Virus record (IMG/VR): IMGVR_UViG_3300046511_000118
Location: 1 to 32,130 of that record
Source of the DNA: a virus
DNA length: 32,130 bases
Reading direction: 5' to 3' (one strand)
Below, in pieces: positions 30,728 to 32,130 of this stretch. The number at the start of each line of letters is the position of its first letter. Position 1 is the stretch's first letter. The notes below the pieces were generated by a model. The model saw only the letters and a program-made list of their open reading frames with translations, was not told the origin of the DNA and did not search any database. A program made the position numbers and the translations under genes.

Positions 30728-31360
30728 ATGCTACAAATCGGCGTCAAATCAACACTGGACCAGGTCCTGGCGGCTGTCGGCGTATTCGACGACAAACAGC
30801 TACCGTTTGCGGTATCGAAAGCGCTTAACGACACGGCGAACCAGGCGCGCGACGCCGTGCGGGCGAAAATGCCGTCCAATTTCACGATTCGCCGCGACTG
30901 GGTCGTTAAGGGAATCCAGGTCGTCCCGGCGACAAAGCAAAGCCTGTCGGCGATCGTCTGGTCGCGCGACGATTACATGGCGCTGCAGGAAACGGGCGGC
31001 GATAAAACGCCGTTCGGGAAATACCTGGCGATCCCGCTTCCGGCGGTCAAGCCGACGGCCGGATCCATAGTCCGCAAGGAGGACTATCCGCGCAACATTC
31101 CGGCGACGCTGACGGCGCCAGGGAAGGGCGGACAACTGACGGCCGTAGTTACGATGCGCAACGGGAAAAAGTTCATCGCGCGCGCGTCGGCGAACCCGAC
31201 GAAAGGGAAGCGCCTGGAATTGCTGTATTACCTCATGCCAACGGCGCACCTTAAGCCGCGCCTGAACCTCGAGACAATCACGGACCAGGTTGTCGCGGAC
31301 AAGTTCGCCGACAATTTCGAAAAGGCAATCGCGCTGGCAATGTCGACAGCGCGTCCGTGA
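30728..31360 (+). CDS. Minor tail protein Z-like (tail completion), displaced
   Basis: This encodes 210 residues from ATG 30728 (AGGGA upstream), preferred to ATG 30653 for RBS. The N-terminus QLPFAVSKALNDTANQARDA then NFTIRRDWVVKGIQV follows the pattern of minor tail protein Z/tail completion proteins: amphipathic helix, then a beta part with many Lys/Arg. Lambda gpZ (192 residues) lies between FII and U; no such gene is found at 1082, so this may be the missing one, near the packaging genes beyond the window. Assignment is by pattern and is moderate; another structural or DNA-binding role is possible. Confidence 0.65.
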   Translation: MLQIGVKSTLDQVLAAVGVFDDKQLPFAVSKALNDTANQARDAVRAKMPSNFTIRRDWVVKGIQVVPATKQSLSAIVWSRDDYMALQETGGDKTPFGKYLAIPLPAVKPTAGSIVRKEDYPRNIPATLTAPGKGGQLTAVVTMRNGKKFIARASANPTKGKRLELLYYLMPTAHLKPRLNLETITDQVVADKFADNFEKAIALAMSTARP

Positions 31361-31377
31361 TTTATTCGCCTGGACTG

Positions 31378-31406
31378 TTGACGTACTAAAAGCGTTTTAG
31401 TATTCT
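31378..31406 (+). promoter_or_regulatory. Promoter with palindromic operator in the spacer (copy 2)
   Basis: TTGACG (31378-31383), a 17-nt spacer and TATTCT (31401-31406) repeat the arrangement at 26062; TACTAAAA-GCG-TTTTAGTA (31384-31402) differs from copy 1 only in the centre (G for A). In addition GTTGACGT (31377-31384) and ACGTCAAC (31411-31418) form a flanking inverted repeat. It drives the small-gene operon starting at 31437. Confidence 0.8.
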
Positions 31407-31436
31407 GGTTACGTCAACAAAAAACAGGGGAATAAA

Positions 31437-31640
31437 ATGTCGGCATGGGAAAAGCTGGTCGCGCAGGTCGAAAAGGATCACGGAACGCGCGGACCGATGT
31501 TTGACGCGGTCATGGCGGCGGAAGGAAACGCGCCGGCCGGCGACGATAACGCGGCATATGAATCGCTGTCGCTGACGGTAATTTTCGAAGCGCGCGCCGA
31601 CGTCCGCGCGTATTTCGAATCGATCGGCTACGCGTATTAA
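31437..31640 (+). CDS. Hypothetical early small protein
   Basis: This encodes 67 residues with RBS AGGGG, first gene behind promoter-operator copy 2. The sequence is acidic and helical (WEKLVAQVEKDHG, then AYESLSLTVIFEARADVRAYF). No family recognised. Shared control with the PrimPol operon suggests early or regulator-responsive expression. Confidence 0.7.
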   Translation: MSAWEKLVAQVEKDHGTRGPMFDAVMAAEGNAPAGDDNAAYESLSLTVIFEARADVRAYFESIGYAY

Positions 31641-31653
31641 GGGTCGACCGGCC

Positions 31654-31839
31654 ATGCGCACAAACGAACATGTCGACGCGGCCGAAGTCGCGCACCGCGT
31701 CGCCGCATATCCGATGCTTGTCGAGGCGCTCGAGGAATTGCTGTCGTTCCTGGGCGAACCGACCAGCAATGCAGGCGAAGACGAAATCCGCTTCGGGCGC
31801 TATGCGCTGGCGCGGGCCAAATTCAGAAAGGGGGAATGA
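31654..31839 (+). CDS. Hypothetical small helical protein
   Basis: This encodes 61 residues, 13 nt after the previous gene. The core YPMLVEALEELLSFLGEP followed by YALARAKFRK is a pattern seen in many small phage proteins of unknown role (a YPxLVEAL helix and an ARxLL-type end). It overlaps the next gene by 4 nt. Function unknown. Confidence 0.7.
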   Translation: MRTNEHVDAAEVAHRVAAYPMLVEALEELLSFLGEPTSNAGEDEIRFGRYALARAKFRKGE

Positions 31840-32078
31840 TGGAAGTCGAAAAGGGTCGGCGCCGGACGCTGGTCGGAAACCTGACCGTCCAGACGCTGCG
31901 CACGCCGCGACAATGGCTTCAGATCACGCGCGACCCGTCCCGGCGGACATTCACGCTTGCGCGCGGATACGCCGGCGAGGTCCTAGCGCATGCGCGGGAA
32001 ACCTGGTCGTTTGTGTCGGTCCCGCACTGGGACGACGCGGTCGAATTGGCTGTCCAACAATTGAAGGATTGGGAATGA
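31836..32078 (+). CDS. Hypothetical small protein
   Basis: This encodes 80 residues from ATG 31836 (ATGA overlap; second ATG 31839 possible). Beta-rich with basic patches (GRRRTLVGNLTVQTLRTPR) and aromatic residues near the end (WSFVSVPHWDDAVEL). No family recognised. The stop overlaps the next start, so this is a coupled chain. Confidence 0.7.
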   Translation: MMEVEKGRRRTLVGNLTVQTLRTPRQWLQITRDPSRRTFTLARGYAGEVLAHARETWSFVSVPHWDDAVELAVQQLKDWE

Positions 32079-32130
32079 TGGCGCAAAAAACCTTTAAAGC
32101 GCTGACGAAACCGTATTCGACGGACGCGCT
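32075..32130 (+). CDS. Start of a further gene (3' partial)
   Basis: ATG 32075 (ATGA overlap; second ATG 32078) opens a frame reading MMAQKTFKALTKPYSTDA that runs off the window. Too short to identify. Coupling to the preceding gene and codon use support it as real. Confidence 0.55.
   Translation, partial: MMAQKTFKALTKPYSTDA

Noticed and set aside
1-32130. Integrase, attachment site or lysogeny module
   Set aside because: No recombinase motif or tRNA-like attachment site is visible; the small HTH proteins alone do not prove lysogeny, and the window is not the whole genome.

Overview
The window is a contiguous piece of a tailed-phage (Caudoviricetes) genome with lambda-like siphovirus tail genes. 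It is GC-rich, densely packed and full of ATGA/TAATG start-stop overlaps. Codon use is strongly biased (Val as GTC, Glu as GAA, Leu as CTG), which suggests a GC-rich Gram-negative host, probably a beta- or gammaproteobacterium such as a Burkholderia or Pseudomonas relative. The host assignment is inference from style and gene families. I see no integrase, attachment site, tRNA, IS element or CRISPR array, and terminase, portal and most of the capsid gene lie outside the window.

Region 1 (1-15218, + strand) is structural: the end of the probable major capsid gene and a strong terminator, then lambda-order head-tail and tail genes (FII-like connector, U-like terminator, tube protein, G/GT chaperones, tape measure, M, L, K, I, J), a tail fibre and a fibre chaperone. 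The G/GT pair carries a classical -1 slippery heptamer A_AAA_AAC next to the stop codon, with a hairpin 8 nt downstream.

Region 2 (15334-17056) is lysis plus counter-defence: a coiled-coil/one-TM holin-like protein, a GH108 endolysin, a 3-TM holin and a small Acb2/Tad1-family protein expected to sponge cyclic oligonucleotide signals of CBASS-type immunity.

Region 3 (17056-20321, - strand) is a leftward operon: RecE-like PD-(D/E)XK nuclease with a SAP-like insert, AAA ATPase, small Cys protein, duplicated YWDGQ-motif protein, DksA/TraR-type zinc finger and DUF4031 protein. It converges on the Acb2 gene at a shared palindromic terminator.

Region 4 (20441-29627, + strand) is replication and nucleotide metabolism: HTH-zinc ribbon regulator, SF2 helicase, SSB, dNMP kinase, a 28-residue membrane peptide, VRR-NUC nuclease, several unknowns, a small HTH protein and a PrimPol-helicase fusion.

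Region 5 (29630-32130) contains a leftward DUF7303-like gene and a gene-free AT-rich stretch of about 500 bp packed with CTATC/GATAG repeats (candidate replication origin or regulatory hub). A tail Z-like gene displaced from its lambda position and a small-gene operon follow. Two almost identical promoter-operators (26062 and 31378) place a palindrome in the -10/-35 spacer and probably link the PrimPol operon and the right-hand operon under one regulator; the HTH protein at 26340 is the obvious candidate.
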